From the NCBI RefSeq assembly GCF_001553645.1, contig NZ_CP014231.1:558001-622000 (forward strand): DNA of 64,000 bases, written 5' to 3'. Below are positions 14,592 to 23,531 of the stretch, one piece after another. This DNA is from Leptotrichia sp. oral taxon 847 (GTDB taxonomy: Bacteria > Fusobacteriota > Fusobacteriia > Fusobacteriales > Leptotrichiaceae). The notes beneath the pieces were generated by a model, which made no database searches, was not told where the DNA came from, and was given only the letters and a program-made list of their open reading frames with translations. The position numbers were made by a program, and so were the translations under genes. Numbering within the stretch: position 1 is the first letter of the stretch; each line of letters starts with the position of its first letter.

Positions 14592-15632
14592 ATGAGCATG
14601 AATTTAGATTTGAGTTTAAGAACATTATTTTTAGTAACAGAGGCAATGCCGAGACCGAGAACATTTTTATTTGATACGTTTTTTGGAAACAGAGAAAATT
14701 TGGATACTGAAACAGTAACTATTGAATTTAAAAATGGTAGAAGATTGATGGCTCCATTTGTCGATAGATATGTTGACGGAGAGGAAATGCCAAAAGATAC
14801 ATTTTCAGGAAGAACATTCAAACCGTATGCAGTGGCTCCTAAAAAGACGTTTCATGCAGATGAACTGACCTTTGAAAGATTGCCAGGAGAAAATCCGTTT
14901 TCACAAAGTGATCCTGATACAAAAAGACAGAAAAAAATTGCTGAAACTTTGCAGGAACAAAGCGAACAGATTGCAAGACGTTGGGAAGCGATGGCAGCTG
15001 AAACATTATATAAATTACAAACTACAATCGACGGAGAAGGAATATCAGACACAATCAAATATTATGATAACTCTTCTACGGAACATCATACAACCGTTGC
15101 TTCAACTTGGGACAATGCTAATTCTGACCCAATTAAAGATATAAAGGCTGTATTAAGCGAAATTAATAAAGCTGGAGGAACTAGACCAGAAGCAATAATT
15201 CTTGATCCGTTGGCAGCGGAATTATTTATTAATAATAAAGCTGTACAAAATATGATGAATCTTAGAAATGCTTATTTTGGGGACATAAGACCTGAAGTTG
15301 AGGGTGTAAATGGTGCGAATTATATTGGTACATTGACTGGATTAGGAATTGATGTTTTTGAATATCAGGAATATTACGATTATGTGGATGAAGCTACAAA
15401 ACAAACTAAAACAAAAGCAATTATTCCAGACTATACAGCTTTATTTGCACCGAAAGGCAATTTAGTAAAATTTGGAGCTGTAAGTACAATTAATGATGGA
15501 CTTTTGGAAGGGGATTTGATTCCTAGAACTCACACAAAGGAAGAAAACGATACTATCACAATCCGTACAATGTCAAAACCAGTAACAATTCCTTTGAACA
15601 CAAAATCATTGAAAGTTCTAAAAGTTAAGTAG
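14592..15632 (+). CDS. major capsid protein (lambda gpE family)
   Basis: The 346-residue product fits the lambda E major capsid family: RPRTFLFDTFFGN near the N-terminus, a hydrophilic insertion with PKKTFHADELTFERLPGE, the LQEQSEQIARRWEAMAAETL helix (about residues 117-140), and PEAIILDPLAAELFINN in the middle. The C-terminal part contains FAPKGNLVKFGAV and IPRTHTKEENDTIT. It follows the decoration protein gene directly. Several hundred copies form the procapsid shell. Intact length. Confidence 0.88.
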   Translation: MSMNLDLSLRTLFLVTEAMPRPRTFLFDTFFGNRENLDTETVTIEFKNGRRLMAPFVDRYVDGEEMPKDTFSGRTFKPYAVAPKKTFHADELTFERLPGENPFSQSDPDTKRQKKIAETLQEQSEQIARRWEAMAAETLYKLQTTIDGEGISDTIKYYDNSSTEHHTTVASTWDNANSDPIKDIKAVLSEINKAGGTRPEAIILDPLAAELFINNKAVQNMMNLRNAYFGDIRPEVEGVNGANYIGTLTGLGIDVFEYQEYYDYVDEATKQTKTKAIIPDYTALFAPKGNLVKFGAVSTINDGLLEGDLIPRTHTKEENDTITIRTMSKPVTIPLNTKSLKVLKVK

Positions 15633-15642
15633 GTGATGGTTG

Positions 15643-15861
15643 ATGACAGCGTATATAGTTAAAGAATCGTTTATTTATGGTGGGAAAATACAAAATATCG
15701 GTGAAGAAGTTCAAATACTGGAAAAAGATGTGATTGAAAATTGTATCGATAGAGGACTGATAGAGAAAAAAGACAATAAAGAAGCAGACACAAATGACAT
15801 TCCTGAAGAAACAGGAGTGTCAGATTCTGAATCTAAATCAGATAAAAATAAGAAAAAATAG
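15643..15861 (+). CDS. small phage head protein, hypothetical (72 aa)
   Basis: The start is set at ATG 15643 after AGGTGATGG; a TTG three bases upstream is possible. The N-terminal half (MTAYIVKESFIYGGKIQNIG) is a small beta domain and the C-terminal half is an acidic, disordered tail ending in KSDKNKKK. Proteins of this shape commonly sit between capsid and connector genes. No confident family assignment. Confidence 0.55.
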   Translation: MTAYIVKESFIYGGKIQNIGEEVQILEKDVIENCIDRGLIEKKDNKEADTNDIPEETGVSDSESKSDKNKKK

Positions 15862-15870
15862 GTAAAAAAC

Positions 15871-16200
15871 ATGAATTTTAAAGATATTTTAGAAAACGAT
15901 ATACAAAATACATTTTTAAATTCAGAAGAGTTTGGTGAAACACATAATTTGAACGGCACTGATGTTATTTGTGTGACAGATGAGGACAGTTTTCAGGAAA
16001 AGGAAATTAGTGGAAAATTAACAATAGAAAGTGGATTTTACAAGGAAGGGATTACGGTGTTTATTGACAAAAAATATTTGAAGTATAAGCCTGAAGGCAA
16101 TGTGAGGATAGATTTTGACAATAAAGAATGGATAGTTGCAAACTGTAAAGAAAACTTTGGTATGTATGAACTTGATTTGTATAGATACACTGATTATTAG
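15871..16200 (+). CDS. putative head-tail attachment protein (lambda FII-like)
   Basis: 109 residues, beta-rich (KYLKYKPEGNVRIDFDNKEW in the second half, then IVANCKENFGMYELDLYRY). The size and position after the capsid gene and before the GpZ-like gene match lambda FII, the connector that joins head to tail. The similarity is in order and shape rather than in a strong motif. Confidence 0.5.
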   Translation: MNFKDILENDIQNTFLNSEEFGETHNLNGTDVICVTDEDSFQEKEISGKLTIESGFYKEGITVFIDKKYLKYKPEGNVRIDFDNKEWIVANCKENFGMYELDLYRYTDY

Positions 16201-16212
16201 GAGTTGATTTAG

Positions 16213-16764
16213 ATGTTTACAATTCAATTTGATGAAAGTGTCCTTAATGATATTGAGAATAAGTTCGTTGAATTTCCACAACAAGCTCCAAGGGCTTTAG
16301 CAAGTGCTTTGAACAGGGTTTCAACTATGAGTAAAACTCGTATGGTTAGAAATGCAACTAAGACCTATACGGTTAAATATGGGGATTTATTAAGCGGATT
16401 GACTATGAAAAGGGCTAATCCCGGTAAGCTTATGGCTGAAATTAATTCTAATGGAGGTTATTTGGGATTAGACCATTTTCAATTGAATCCTAGTGTGAGA
16501 ACAGGAAGAACATCAGTAACGGCTACGGTAAAGAATGGTAACGGAATAATGCTTAATGATAAAACATTTATAGCATATAAAGACGGTCATTTAGGGGCAT
16601 TTGAAAGAGAAGGAAGTGGACGATTGCCAATCAAAAGAAAATATGGACCGTCTGCTCCGCAAATGTTAGGACCTACAACGTGGTTACCTGATCTCGATGA
16701 ATTTATGTCTCAAAAGTTAAATGAAAGGTTTGAACATGAGTTGAATAGGCTCTTGTCAATGTAA
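16213..16764 (+). CDS. minor tail protein, lambda gpZ-like
   Basis: The 183-residue product resembles the lambda minor tail protein Z group: VEFPQQAPRALASALNRVST near the N-terminus, TMSKTRMVRNATKTYTVKYG, then a glycine-rich middle, and a C-terminal YGPSAPQMLGPTTWLPDLDE segment typical of the family. It helps connect the tail to the head. The order Z then a terminator-like gene is conserved. Confidence 0.7.
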   Translation: MFTIQFDESVLNDIENKFVEFPQQAPRALASALNRVSTMSKTRMVRNATKTYTVKYGDLLSGLTMKRANPGKLMAEINSNGGYLGLDHFQLNPSVRTGRTSVTATVKNGNGIMLNDKTFIAYKDGHLGAFEREGSGRLPIKRKYGPSAPQMLGPTTWLPDLDEFMSQKLNERFEHELNRLLSM

Positions 16765-16767
16765 TTT

Positions 16768-17226
16768 ATGAGCATTAAAGTGATTGAAAAAAGTTTATAT
16801 GACTTTTTGTGTGAAGAATTTAAAGATACTGATTATCAGATATTTCGAGGAGCGTTGCCAGTTAGGAGATACGGCGAAATTGACAAAAATACAGGACAGA
16901 AAAAGCCGTTTTTCCCTTGTGTGACATTAAGAGCTTTGAGTTCTAGGCAAGTTACAGAAGGAATGGATAGTTATGATTGCGATGCTACTTTTGAAATAAT
17001 AGTTGGTACTAAAAATGAAGATTATATTGATAATCTTTACAAAGGTGAAGAAATTAGAAGCAAACTTTTAACTAAAGTTTATGATGAAAGAGGATGGGCA
17101 ATACGGGAAGATAAAGAATTTAAGTGCGATTTATATAGTGACGAGTTTGGAGATTTTATATTTTCAAGAATTACATTTACAGTTTGGGATTATCCTGTTG
17201 AGTCTGAAATTTTGAAGGAGGAATAA
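16768..17226 (+). CDS. putative tail completion/terminator protein
   Basis: The 152-residue product lies between the GpZ-like gene and the tail sheath, the normal place of the tail terminator (lambda U type) that caps the tail. The sequence has VTLRALSSRQVTEGMDSYDC, then a strand-rich segment with FTVWDYPVES at the end, consistent with the alpha/beta terminator fold. It is coupled to the next gene (stop TAATG). Assignment is by position and general shape. Confidence 0.5.
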   Translation: MSIKVIEKSLYDFLCEEFKDTDYQIFRGALPVRRYGEIDKNTGQKKPFFPCVTLRALSSRQVTEGMDSYDCDATFEIIVGTKNEDYIDNLYKGEEIRSKLLTKVYDERGWAIREDKEFKCDLYSDEFGDFIFSRITFTVWDYPVESEILKEE

Positions 17227-17465
17227 TGGAAGATAAAAAGCAATATATTTATTTAGGAGATACGCTTGAATTTAAAGATATTAGATTTACAAAAGGTGTT
17301 ATTTACTACAGTAATGAAGTGATTGAAGAAAAATTTGAGAAATATCCGCTTTTGAAAAGAACTTTAGTGGATGTTAATCGAGCTAGTGAAGCATTACAAA
17401 ATGAAAAATTGCTTGAAACGGTAACACAGCAAATTAAAGACCAAATAAGGGAGGAGGTTGAATAA
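17226..17465 (+). CDS. small phage tail-module protein, hypothetical (79 aa)
   Basis: 79 residues with a beta-like N-terminal half (YIYLGDTLEFKDIRFTKGVI) and a helical C-terminal half (RASEALQNEKLLETVTQQIK). It is coupled by TAATG at both its start and its end, the latter with the tail sheath gene. Short genes at this position are common in Mu/P2-like tails, but their roles are unclear. Confidence 0.55.
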   Translation: MEDKKQYIYLGDTLEFKDIRFTKGVIYYSNEVIEEKFEKYPLLKRTLVDVNRASEALQNEKLLETVTQQIKDQIREEVE

Positions 17466-18910
17466 TGGGGTATAAACACGGAACTTATCAAACTGAGACA
17501 TCGAGTGATATATCACTGCCAATAGTGCTTGATTATGGACATTTTATCGTAGGGACTGCACCGATTAATAAAGTAAAAAAAGAAAACAGAAGAGTGAATG
17601 AGATTGTAAGATTAGGAACTTATAAAGAAGCTATTCAGTATTTTGGAGATACTTACGACTTGGATTTTTCAATTTCACAAGCGATAAAAGTATTTTTCGA
17701 GTTGTATAAAGTAGCACCGCTTTATGTTGTGAATATCTTGGATCTTGAAAAGCACAAAACAGCTAAAAAGACTCAAAATGATTTGAGTTTAACAAATGGT
17801 AAAGTTGTTATTCCAAATCACAAACTTATAACAGATACATTAGTAGTTAAAGAAAATGCAACATCACAAGTTATTTCAGACGCTGTAACGATGTGGACGA
17901 ACGAAGGGCTTGAAATATATGCTAAACCATCGAATGGGACTAAAATTGATATTGAATATGAAGAAATTGACTTGTCAAAAGTAACGAAAGCACAGGCTTT
18001 AGGTGGATATGATATTTCAACAATGAAAAGAACTGGATTAGAATTATTAGATGAAGTTTATTTAAAATATTCGGAATTACCAGCTTTCATTGATATTCCA
18101 GATTTTTCAAGTGATAGTGAAGTTGCAGCGATTATGCAAACAAAAGCTAAAAACATAAATGGGAATATGTTTGAAGCGGTTGCATTGATTAATGCACCGA
18201 TAGACAAGCCTTATGACCAAATCCCAAAATGGAAAGATGATAATAATATTAACGGAAATGACCAAATTGTGTTGTATGGAACATTAGGATTAGCTGGTAA
18301 GAAATATATTCAGTCTATTCAGTATGCTGCTTTGTCGTTGCTAGTAGACGACGAGAAGAGTGGTGTGCCTTCACAGGTGCCGTCTAACTTCGCATATAAA
18401 TGTGACAGTTTATATTGGAAAAATTCAAATGGAAAATTAGAGGAAATAATTTTAGATAAAGAACAACAGGCTAACTTTTTAAATAAAAATGGAGTAGTTA
18501 CAGCTATCAATTTCAAAGGTTGGCGTTGCTGGGGGTCTGAAACTGCACTTAATCCGATGGCAACAGATCCAAAGGACAAATTTATAAACACTCGTAGAAT
18601 GTTTAAATATGTCGGGAATGAACTAGTTATAAGTCTTTTTGATAAAGTGGATAAAACATTCTCTAAAAAATTAGCTGAAACAGTAACAAAATCAATGAAT
18701 ATTAGATTGAATGCTATTGTGGCTAGAAATGATTTGTTAAGTGCGAGTGCGACTTTATCAAGCGAGGATAACGACGCTATTAATGTTATGAATGGTGATA
18801 TAACTTGGGTTATTAAGTTAGGAGTAATTCCAGGTATGAAATCGGCAACATTTAAGAAAAAATATGATGTAGACGCATTAACTGAGTTTGCAAACAGTTT
18901 AGGAAAATAG
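17465..18910 (+). CDS. contractile tail sheath protein
   Basis: The 481-residue product belongs to the phage tail sheath family (P2 FI/Mu L type), whose contraction drives the tube into the host. Features are the N-terminal HFIVGTAPINKVKKENR, the segment GLELLDEVYLKYSELPAFIDIPDF (about 185-210), GWRCWGSETALNPMATDPKDKF (about 354-375) and a C-terminal IKLGVIPGMKSATFKKKYDV, which forms the strand exchanged with neighbours. It shows that the phage is a myovirus. The gene is intact, with the tube gene 12 bases downstream. Confidence 0.88.
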   Translation: MGYKHGTYQTETSSDISLPIVLDYGHFIVGTAPINKVKKENRRVNEIVRLGTYKEAIQYFGDTYDLDFSISQAIKVFFELYKVAPLYVVNILDLEKHKTAKKTQNDLSLTNGKVVIPNHKLITDTLVVKENATSQVISDAVTMWTNEGLEIYAKPSNGTKIDIEYEEIDLSKVTKAQALGGYDISTMKRTGLELLDEVYLKYSELPAFIDIPDFSSDSEVAAIMQTKAKNINGNMFEAVALINAPIDKPYDQIPKWKDDNNINGNDQIVLYGTLGLAGKKYIQSIQYAALSLLVDDEKSGVPSQVPSNFAYKCDSLYWKNSNGKLEEIILDKEQQANFLNKNGVVTAINFKGWRCWGSETALNPMATDPKDKFINTRRMFKYVGNELVISLFDKVDKTFSKKLAETVTKSMNIRLNAIVARNDLLSASATLSSEDNDAINVMNGDITWVIKLGVIPGMKSATFKKKYDVDALTEFANSLGK

Positions 18911-18921
18911 GAGGATAAAGA

Positions 18922-19449
18922 ATGGCTAAAAAGAAACTGCCTTTAGGAATCGTTGACGCTGACCTTTATGTCAATGGTTCAAACGCATTAGAAGGAGTTG
19001 GAGTAGTAGAACTTCCAAACGTTGAGTCCGCAACAATAACAACTGAACAGTTTGGAATGGCTGCGGAATTTGAAGCACCGCTAATTGGGCATTACAAAAA
19101 AATGTCAGCAAAAGTAAAAATGGATAGTATGAACGAAACATTATTAAATTTTAATAATAATGACTCAATCACACTAGAGTGCTTGGGAGCTTTGCAACAG
19201 TTAGATAGAATGACGCACTCACCAAAAATAACTGGTGCAGATGCAACATTAAAGGGATTTATCACAAAATTTGATGGTCCAAAAGTTGAAAATGGTAAAA
19301 AATTTGAAGGTTCGTTTGATTTGAGTATTACTTATTATAAATTAACGATAAATGGTAAAACAATCATTGAAATTGATGTATTGAACGGAATTTCAAATGT
19401 AAATGGAAGTTTTAACAATATCATAAGACAATTATTAGGACATATTTAG
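18922..19449 (+). CDS. major tail tube protein (P2 FII family)
   Basis: The 175-residue protein is the usual length for the P2 FII-type tail tube. Signatures include LPLGIVDADLYVNGSNALEG near the start, VELPNVESATITTEQFGMAAEFEAP and the C-terminal SFDLSITYYKLTINGKTIIEIDVLN. It forms the rigid tube inside the sheath. Position after the sheath gene is conserved. Confidence 0.85.
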   Translation: MAKKKLPLGIVDADLYVNGSNALEGVGVVELPNVESATITTEQFGMAAEFEAPLIGHYKKMSAKVKMDSMNETLLNFNNNDSITLECLGALQQLDRMTHSPKITGADATLKGFITKFDGPKVENGKKFEGSFDLSITYYKLTINGKTIIEIDVLNGISNVNGSFNNIIRQLLGHI

Positions 19450-19459
19450 GAGGAATAGA

Positions 19460-19789
19460 ATGATTATAAAATTAACGAAAGAATACGAGTTAGGAAGTAA
19501 AAAATATAAAGAAATAGATTTAAAACTGGATAATTTAACAGGAGCAGATTTATTGGAATGTGGAAAAGACTATAAGTCAAGAATGAAATCCAACGCTGAA
19601 AACTTTAAAGATTTTGATGACGCTTGGGCTTTGACTGTGGCTGAAAGAGCATCAGGTATCAAATATGGACATTTGATGACTTTAGGTGCTGAAGACTTTT
19701 TAAAAGTGGTAAACCAAACTAAGAATTTTTTAGTAAAAGGTTGGGGAACGGACGAAGACAAGGACGAGAAAGCTCCAACGGAAGCATAA
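19460..19789 (+). CDS. tail assembly chaperone E
   Basis: 109 residues, the first half of the tail assembly chaperone pair of Mu/P2-like phages. It has a strand-rich N-terminus (IIKLTKEYELGSKKYKEIDL) and an ADLLECGKDYKSRM helix. At codons 89-91 a slippery heptamer would let ribosomes pass in the -1 frame into E', giving a fused 167-residue product. Without slippage the protein ends ADLL...EKAPTEA. The chaperone pair coats the tape measure protein during tail assembly; both forms are expected to be needed. Confidence 0.8.
   Translation: MIIKLTKEYELGSKKYKEIDLKLDNLTGADLLECGKDYKSRMKSNAENFKDFDDAWALTVAERASGIKYGHLMTLGAEDFLKVVNQTKNFLVKGWGTDEDKDEKAPTEA
19726..19732 (+). promoter_or_regulatory. programmed -1 frameshift site T TTT TTA
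   Basis: The zero-frame codons AAT TTT TTA contain the perfect slippery heptamer TTTTTTA. The -1 frame is then open through 19962, and the E stop at 19787 is bypassed. In P2 E/E' and lambda G/GT the same gene pair uses a -1 shift, so the role follows from established knowledge plus an exact motif at the right place. Confidence 0.8.
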
Positions 19790-19962
19790 CGGATGACTTT
19801 TTAGACTTGATTACAGATTTATTGAGCGGACTTAACTATTTTAAAATGAATATCAGTTATGAAACGCTTATGAAATGCACATTTGATGAGCTGGATTACT
19901 GGATAGCAAGAGCTAATAAACTGATTGAGGAAGAAAAGATAAGACAAGAAGAAAGTGAATAA
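19733..19962 (+). CDS. tail assembly chaperone extension E' (read by -1 frameshift)
   Basis: After slippage the -1 frame encodes a linker rich in Arg/Gly/Ser and then a helical domain beginning ITDDFLDLITDLLSGLNYFK and ending in LDYWIARANKLIEEEKIRQE, the typical C-terminal E' domain. A TTG at 19741 could in principle be a start, but it has no ribosome-binding site. The extension overlaps the end of E and is followed at once by the minus-strand unit at 19961. Confidence 0.75.
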
Positions 19963-19984
19963 AAAATGGGGATTAGTCATCCCC
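19961..19984 (-). terminator. intrinsic terminator of the antisense membrane gene
   Basis: GGGGAT and ATCCCC form a 6-bp GC-rich stem around five bases, with a run of six T on the minus-strand 3' side. The stem overlaps the stop codon of the minus-strand gene. On the plus strand the U run is missing, so late tail transcripts are less affected. Confidence 0.75.
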
Positions 19985-20179
19985 ACCAATGAAAATTGAT
20001 AAAAATTTAAACAGAACTACAATAAGAGCTATGACTGTAATTACAGGACTTATGGTAAACATAAATGATAGAAATATAAAAAGGAAAAATAATGACGGAA
20101 TAGATACAACTAGACCAAATAATATTATTAAAGTTATTTCTAGCGGAGTATATTTTTTATCTGATTTATTAATTTTCAT
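19973..20179 (-). CDS. antisense two-helix membrane protein inserted in the tail operon (68 aa)
   Basis: I choose ATG 20179, preceded by AAGAGGTG; a GTG three codons upstream lies in the ribosome-binding site. The product has a short basic N-terminus (MKINKSDKKYTP) and two transmembrane helices: about 15-40 (ITLIILFGLVVSIPSLFFLF) and 43-63 (FTISPVITVIALIVVLFKFL), ending in GGDD. It has its own extended -10 promoter and terminator and runs opposite to all tail genes. Such self-contained membrane morons often block superinfection, but no family is recognised. Confidence 0.65.
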   Translation of the reverse strand: MKINKSDKKYTPLEITLIILFGLVVSIPSLFFLFIFLSFMFTISPVITVIALIVVLFKFLSIFIGGDD

Positions 20180-20208
20180 AAAAATCACCTCTTTGATTTA
20201 TTTAATAT

Positions 20209-20217
20209 ATTATACCA
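20209..20217 (-). promoter_or_regulatory. extended -10 promoter of the antisense membrane gene
   Basis: On the minus strand TGGTATAAT carries the TGn extension of a perfect -10 box, about 30 bases before the gene start. No -35 is visible because the corresponding bases encode the tape measure ribosome-binding site on the other strand. Confidence 0.65.
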
Positions 20218-20242
20218 TGTTTGAGAGAAAAGGAGGTAAATT

Positions 20243-23200
20243 GTGGCAAAAAATTTGGAGCTGAACATAGTTCTGGGTGCGGCAGTAGCTAGTGCTATCA
20301 ATGGAATGAGCCAAGTTGCAAACGCTTTGAAAAACACGACAAAATCTGTCAAAGAATTTGAAAAACAAATCAAAAGTATGGAGAAAGCACAAAAAGCGTT
20401 TCAAAATATGGACAAGGCTCGTGAAGGATTAAATAAAATTAATTCGGAGTATAAAAAAGCTGCTGAACATTTACAAAAATTGAAAGCCGAATATGAAAGG
20501 ACCGGAAGCAGTAATAAACAACTGGCTAAGGAAATAGAACAGGCAGAAAAAAATGTTGGAAAATTGAACAAACAAAAAGAACGACAGCAACATGTATTTG
20601 AAGCTGCAAGAAGTAAGATAGAAGCGGAAGGTGCTAGTTTATCTAACTATAGGAGCAAGGTTCAGGAAGTTGAAAAAGAAATCGAGAAAATGAACAAACT
20701 GAAAGAAGCTCAAAAAAGATATGAAGCTAGACAAGAAACTGTTGGGAAAATGAAAGACTTTGGGGATAAGCAAATAATGCAAGGTATGGGAATGGCTGGA
20801 GCTTTGGCAGTTCCTGTTAAATTAGCAGTTGATTTGGAAAATGCTCAAGCAGACTTAAAAAAAGTTGCTGATTTTAGTTCAAAACAAATGGAAACTGGGT
20901 TTTACAAAGCGATGAGGAACTTTAGTGAAAACAGTCCGCTATCTCAAGTAGAATTATTTCAAATTGCAGGAGCAGGAGCTCAAGCAGGAATAAAAACAGA
21001 TGAATTAGAAAGATATACTAAAGATGCGGCTAAGATTAAAGTTGCGTTTGACATGAATACCGAAGCGGCTGGGAACTTTTTAGCAAAAACTAGAGCACAA
21101 CTTAATTTAGACCAAAATGGAGTAATGGAATATGCTAACGTAATCAACTATTTGGCAAATAATGTAGCGGCAACAGCTCCAGAAATTGCTGATATTTCAA
21201 GCAGAGTTGCTGGATTAGGTGGAATGGCTGGTATTTCTAAAGAAGGAGTTGCAGCATTAGGAGCAAGTTTAGTATCAGTTGGAGTACCTTCAGAAGTGGC
21301 AGCAACTGGCTTAAAAAATATTTCATTAGGATTAATGGCTGGAACATCAGCAACTAAAAAACAAGCGGCAGCTTTTAAATCGTTAGGATTAGATGCAGAA
21401 GATGTGGCAAAAAGAATGACGAAAGATGGAGAAGGTACATTAATTGATGTTTTTCAAAGGATAAAAAAACTTCCCAAGGATGTTCAAGCTGCGACACTTA
21501 AAGATTTGTTCGGTAAAGAATCTATTCAATCAGCATCTGAGTTAGCAAAACATATTGACGAAGTTGGGACAAACATAAAGAATGCTCATGATAAGATGAA
21601 AACATCGGGGAGTGTTGATGCAGAATATAACCAAAGATTGAAAACAATGGGGAACTCTTTTAATACTTTAAAAAACAGAATTGTAAATATGGGAGTAGAT
21701 TTAGGTTCGGCATTAGGACCAAGTTTAGTTCAAGTTGCAAATTCTATTGGTCCGTTAATTAAGAAATTTTCTCAGTTAATACAAAAACATCCGCAATTAA
21801 CTGCAAATATTTTAAAAGCTATAGCTGGATTTGCGGCGTTTAAAATAGGGATTGGCGGTTTGGCGAAAGGATTTGCCCCAGTTTTTAGTGGGATATCAAA
21901 AGGAATGTTGATTTTTGATAAATTTAAAGCAGCAGGAAGTTTTGCGGAAGGATTTAAAACAGCATTTCCAACAATTTCTAAAATTGGCAGTGGGCTAAAG
22001 AAATTAGGACAATCTGGTTTAAAAGTAGGAAAAGTACTTGGAAAAGGATTAGTGAAAGGAGTGCAAGCAACAGGAAAAGTTGCAAAAATAGCGGGTAGCG
22101 GAATAGTCAAAGGTGCTAAATTTGTTGGAAGTGGTGCTATAAAAGGTGCAAAAGCAATTGGTTCAGGAGCAAAGGCTGTTGGTGGAATGGCAGTTCAAGG
22201 AGCAGCTAAAGGAATGCAGCTTTTAGCAACAGGAGCGCAGAAAGCTATTGGAGCAGTAAGAGCAGTTGGAGTGGCTTTGAAAGTTGCTTTTATGGCAAAT
22301 CCAGTTGGATTTATTATTGCTGCAATAGTTGCTGTTGTTGTGATATTAGTTGTGCTTTATAACAAATGTTCGTGGTTTAGAAATGGTGTAAATGCAGCTT
22401 TTAGAGCAGTAGGTAATTTCATAAAACAGGTTTGGCAAGGTATTAAGCCAGTTGTAATGGCTGTTATTTCAGGTATTGCAGCTTATATAAGAGTGTACGT
22501 TGCTATTTGGAAAGCTATATTTAAAGGAATAGGTATTGTATTTAAAGCTATTTGGAACGGAATAAAAGTAGTTGTAAAAGTTGTAATGGCTGGAATATCA
22601 GCTTATATTAGAGCATATGTAAATGTTTGGAAAACAATTTTTAAAGTAATTGGTACAGTTGCCAAAGCTGTATGGAATGCTATCAAATCAACAGCATTAG
22701 CATTATGGAATGCTCTAAAAAGTGGAATAACAGCAGTAGGTTCATTTTTTAAATCAACTTGGGAAGGAATAAAAGGAGCTGCAATTGGAGTATGGAACGC
22801 TATTAAGTCTGCTTTTGATGCGGTTGCTTCTGGATTGAAAAGTGCAATTAGTGGTGTTGTAAAATTTTTCACGGATAAATGGAACGGATTGAAAAATATG
22901 GTTTCAAAAGGACTTGGAGCAGTTGGAGGGCTTTTAGGAATTGGAAAAAATGCGGCGGGAACTAACTATTGGAGCGGAGGACTTACAACAGTAGCAGAAC
23001 GTGGAGCTGAATTAATTCAAATGCCTGGCAAACCAGCTTTCTTGGCAGAACACGAAATGTTATTGAATTTACCTCGTGGTACTCAAATTTTGAATAATCG
23101 TGAAACTAAAAATAGTTTTAGAGATAAGATTAGTGGACTAAAAGAGAGAATGTCAGGACTTAGAAGCAACGAAGGTTCAAGCAGTGGAGATGTTATCAAT

Positions 23201-23308
23201 ATTAGCATAACAGTAAACGGGAATGCTGATACAAGTGTAATTGAGAAAGCAGTAATGAGAGCATTGGCGAAAGCTAAAAACAAAAAAGAAAGGACGGCGT
23301 TTGGATAA
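20243..23308 (+). CDS. tail tape measure protein
   Basis: At 1,021 residues this is the longest gene of the phage, as expected for the tape measure that sets tail length. An N-terminal coiled coil (about 25-170, with QKAFQNMDKAREGLNKINSE) is followed by the TP901-type core (about 200-450, ADFSSKQMETGFYKAMRNFS, then GAQAGIKTDELERYTKDAAK). Hydrophobic, glycine/alanine-rich segments occur near 540-700, including VGFIIAAIVAVVVILVVLYN. Trp-containing repeats (VWNAIKS-type) span 750-870. Start is GTG 20243 after AAAGGAGG; the ribosome-binding site overlaps the antisense promoter region. Confidence 0.9.
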   Translation: MAKNLELNIVLGAAVASAINGMSQVANALKNTTKSVKEFEKQIKSMEKAQKAFQNMDKAREGLNKINSEYKKAAEHLQKLKAEYERTGSSNKQLAKEIEQAEKNVGKLNKQKERQQHVFEAARSKIEAEGASLSNYRSKVQEVEKEIEKMNKLKEAQKRYEARQETVGKMKDFGDKQIMQGMGMAGALAVPVKLAVDLENAQADLKKVADFSSKQMETGFYKAMRNFSENSPLSQVELFQIAGAGAQAGIKTDELERYTKDAAKIKVAFDMNTEAAGNFLAKTRAQLNLDQNGVMEYANVINYLANNVAATAPEIADISSRVAGLGGMAGISKEGVAALGASLVSVGVPSEVAATGLKNISLGLMAGTSATKKQAAAFKSLGLDAEDVAKRMTKDGEGTLIDVFQRIKKLPKDVQAATLKDLFGKESIQSASELAKHIDEVGTNIKNAHDKMKTSGSVDAEYNQRLKTMGNSFNTLKNRIVNMGVDLGSALGPSLVQVANSIGPLIKKFSQLIQKHPQLTANILKAIAGFAAFKIGIGGLAKGFAPVFSGISKGMLIFDKFKAAGSFAEGFKTAFPTISKIGSGLKKLGQSGLKVGKVLGKGLVKGVQATGKVAKIAGSGIVKGAKFVGSGAIKGAKAIGSGAKAVGGMAVQGAAKGMQLLATGAQKAIGAVRAVGVALKVAFMANPVGFIIAAIVAVVVILVVLYNKCSWFRNGVNAAFRAVGNFIKQVWQGIKPVVMAVISGIAAYIRVYVAIWKAIFKGIGIVFKAIWNGIKVVVKVVMAGISAYIRAYVNVWKTIFKVIGTVAKAVWNAIKSTALALWNALKSGITAVGSFFKSTWEGIKGAAIGVWNAIKSAFDAVASGLKSAISGVVKFFTDKWNGLKNMVSKGLGAVGGLLGIGKNAAGTNYWSGGLTTVAERGAELIQMPGKPAFLAEHEMLLNLPRGTQILNNRETKNSFRDKISGLKERMSGLRSNEGSSSGDVINISITVNGNADTSVIEKAVMRALAKAKNKKERTAFG

Positions 23309-23529
23309 TGGCAAATGTTAGAGTTTACAGGACACAAAGCGGTGACACTTGGGACTTGATAGCTTATAGAGTTTATGGAAGCGAAGGCTACTATCATGAC
23401 CTTATAAGAAGTAATTTAGCTTTAATTGACATCGCCGTCTTTGACGCAAATGTTCCAATTATCATTCCTGAAATTGCTGAAGAAAGTGATAATGATACAA
23501 GTTTGCCACCGTGGAAGAGAGGTGAATAG
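23308..23529 (+). CDS. tail protein X (LysM-like)
   Basis: The 73-residue product carries a single LysM-like motif typical of P2 gpX: YRTQSGDTWDLIAYRVYGSE, followed by LIRSNLALIDIAVFDANVPI. It begins on the tape measure stop and is followed two bases later by the gpD gene. It joins tube and baseplate hub. Confidence 0.85.
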   Translation: MANVRVYRTQSGDTWDLIAYRVYGSEGYYHDLIRSNLALIDIAVFDANVPIIIPEIAEESDNDTSLPPWKRGE

Positions 23530-23531
23530 GA

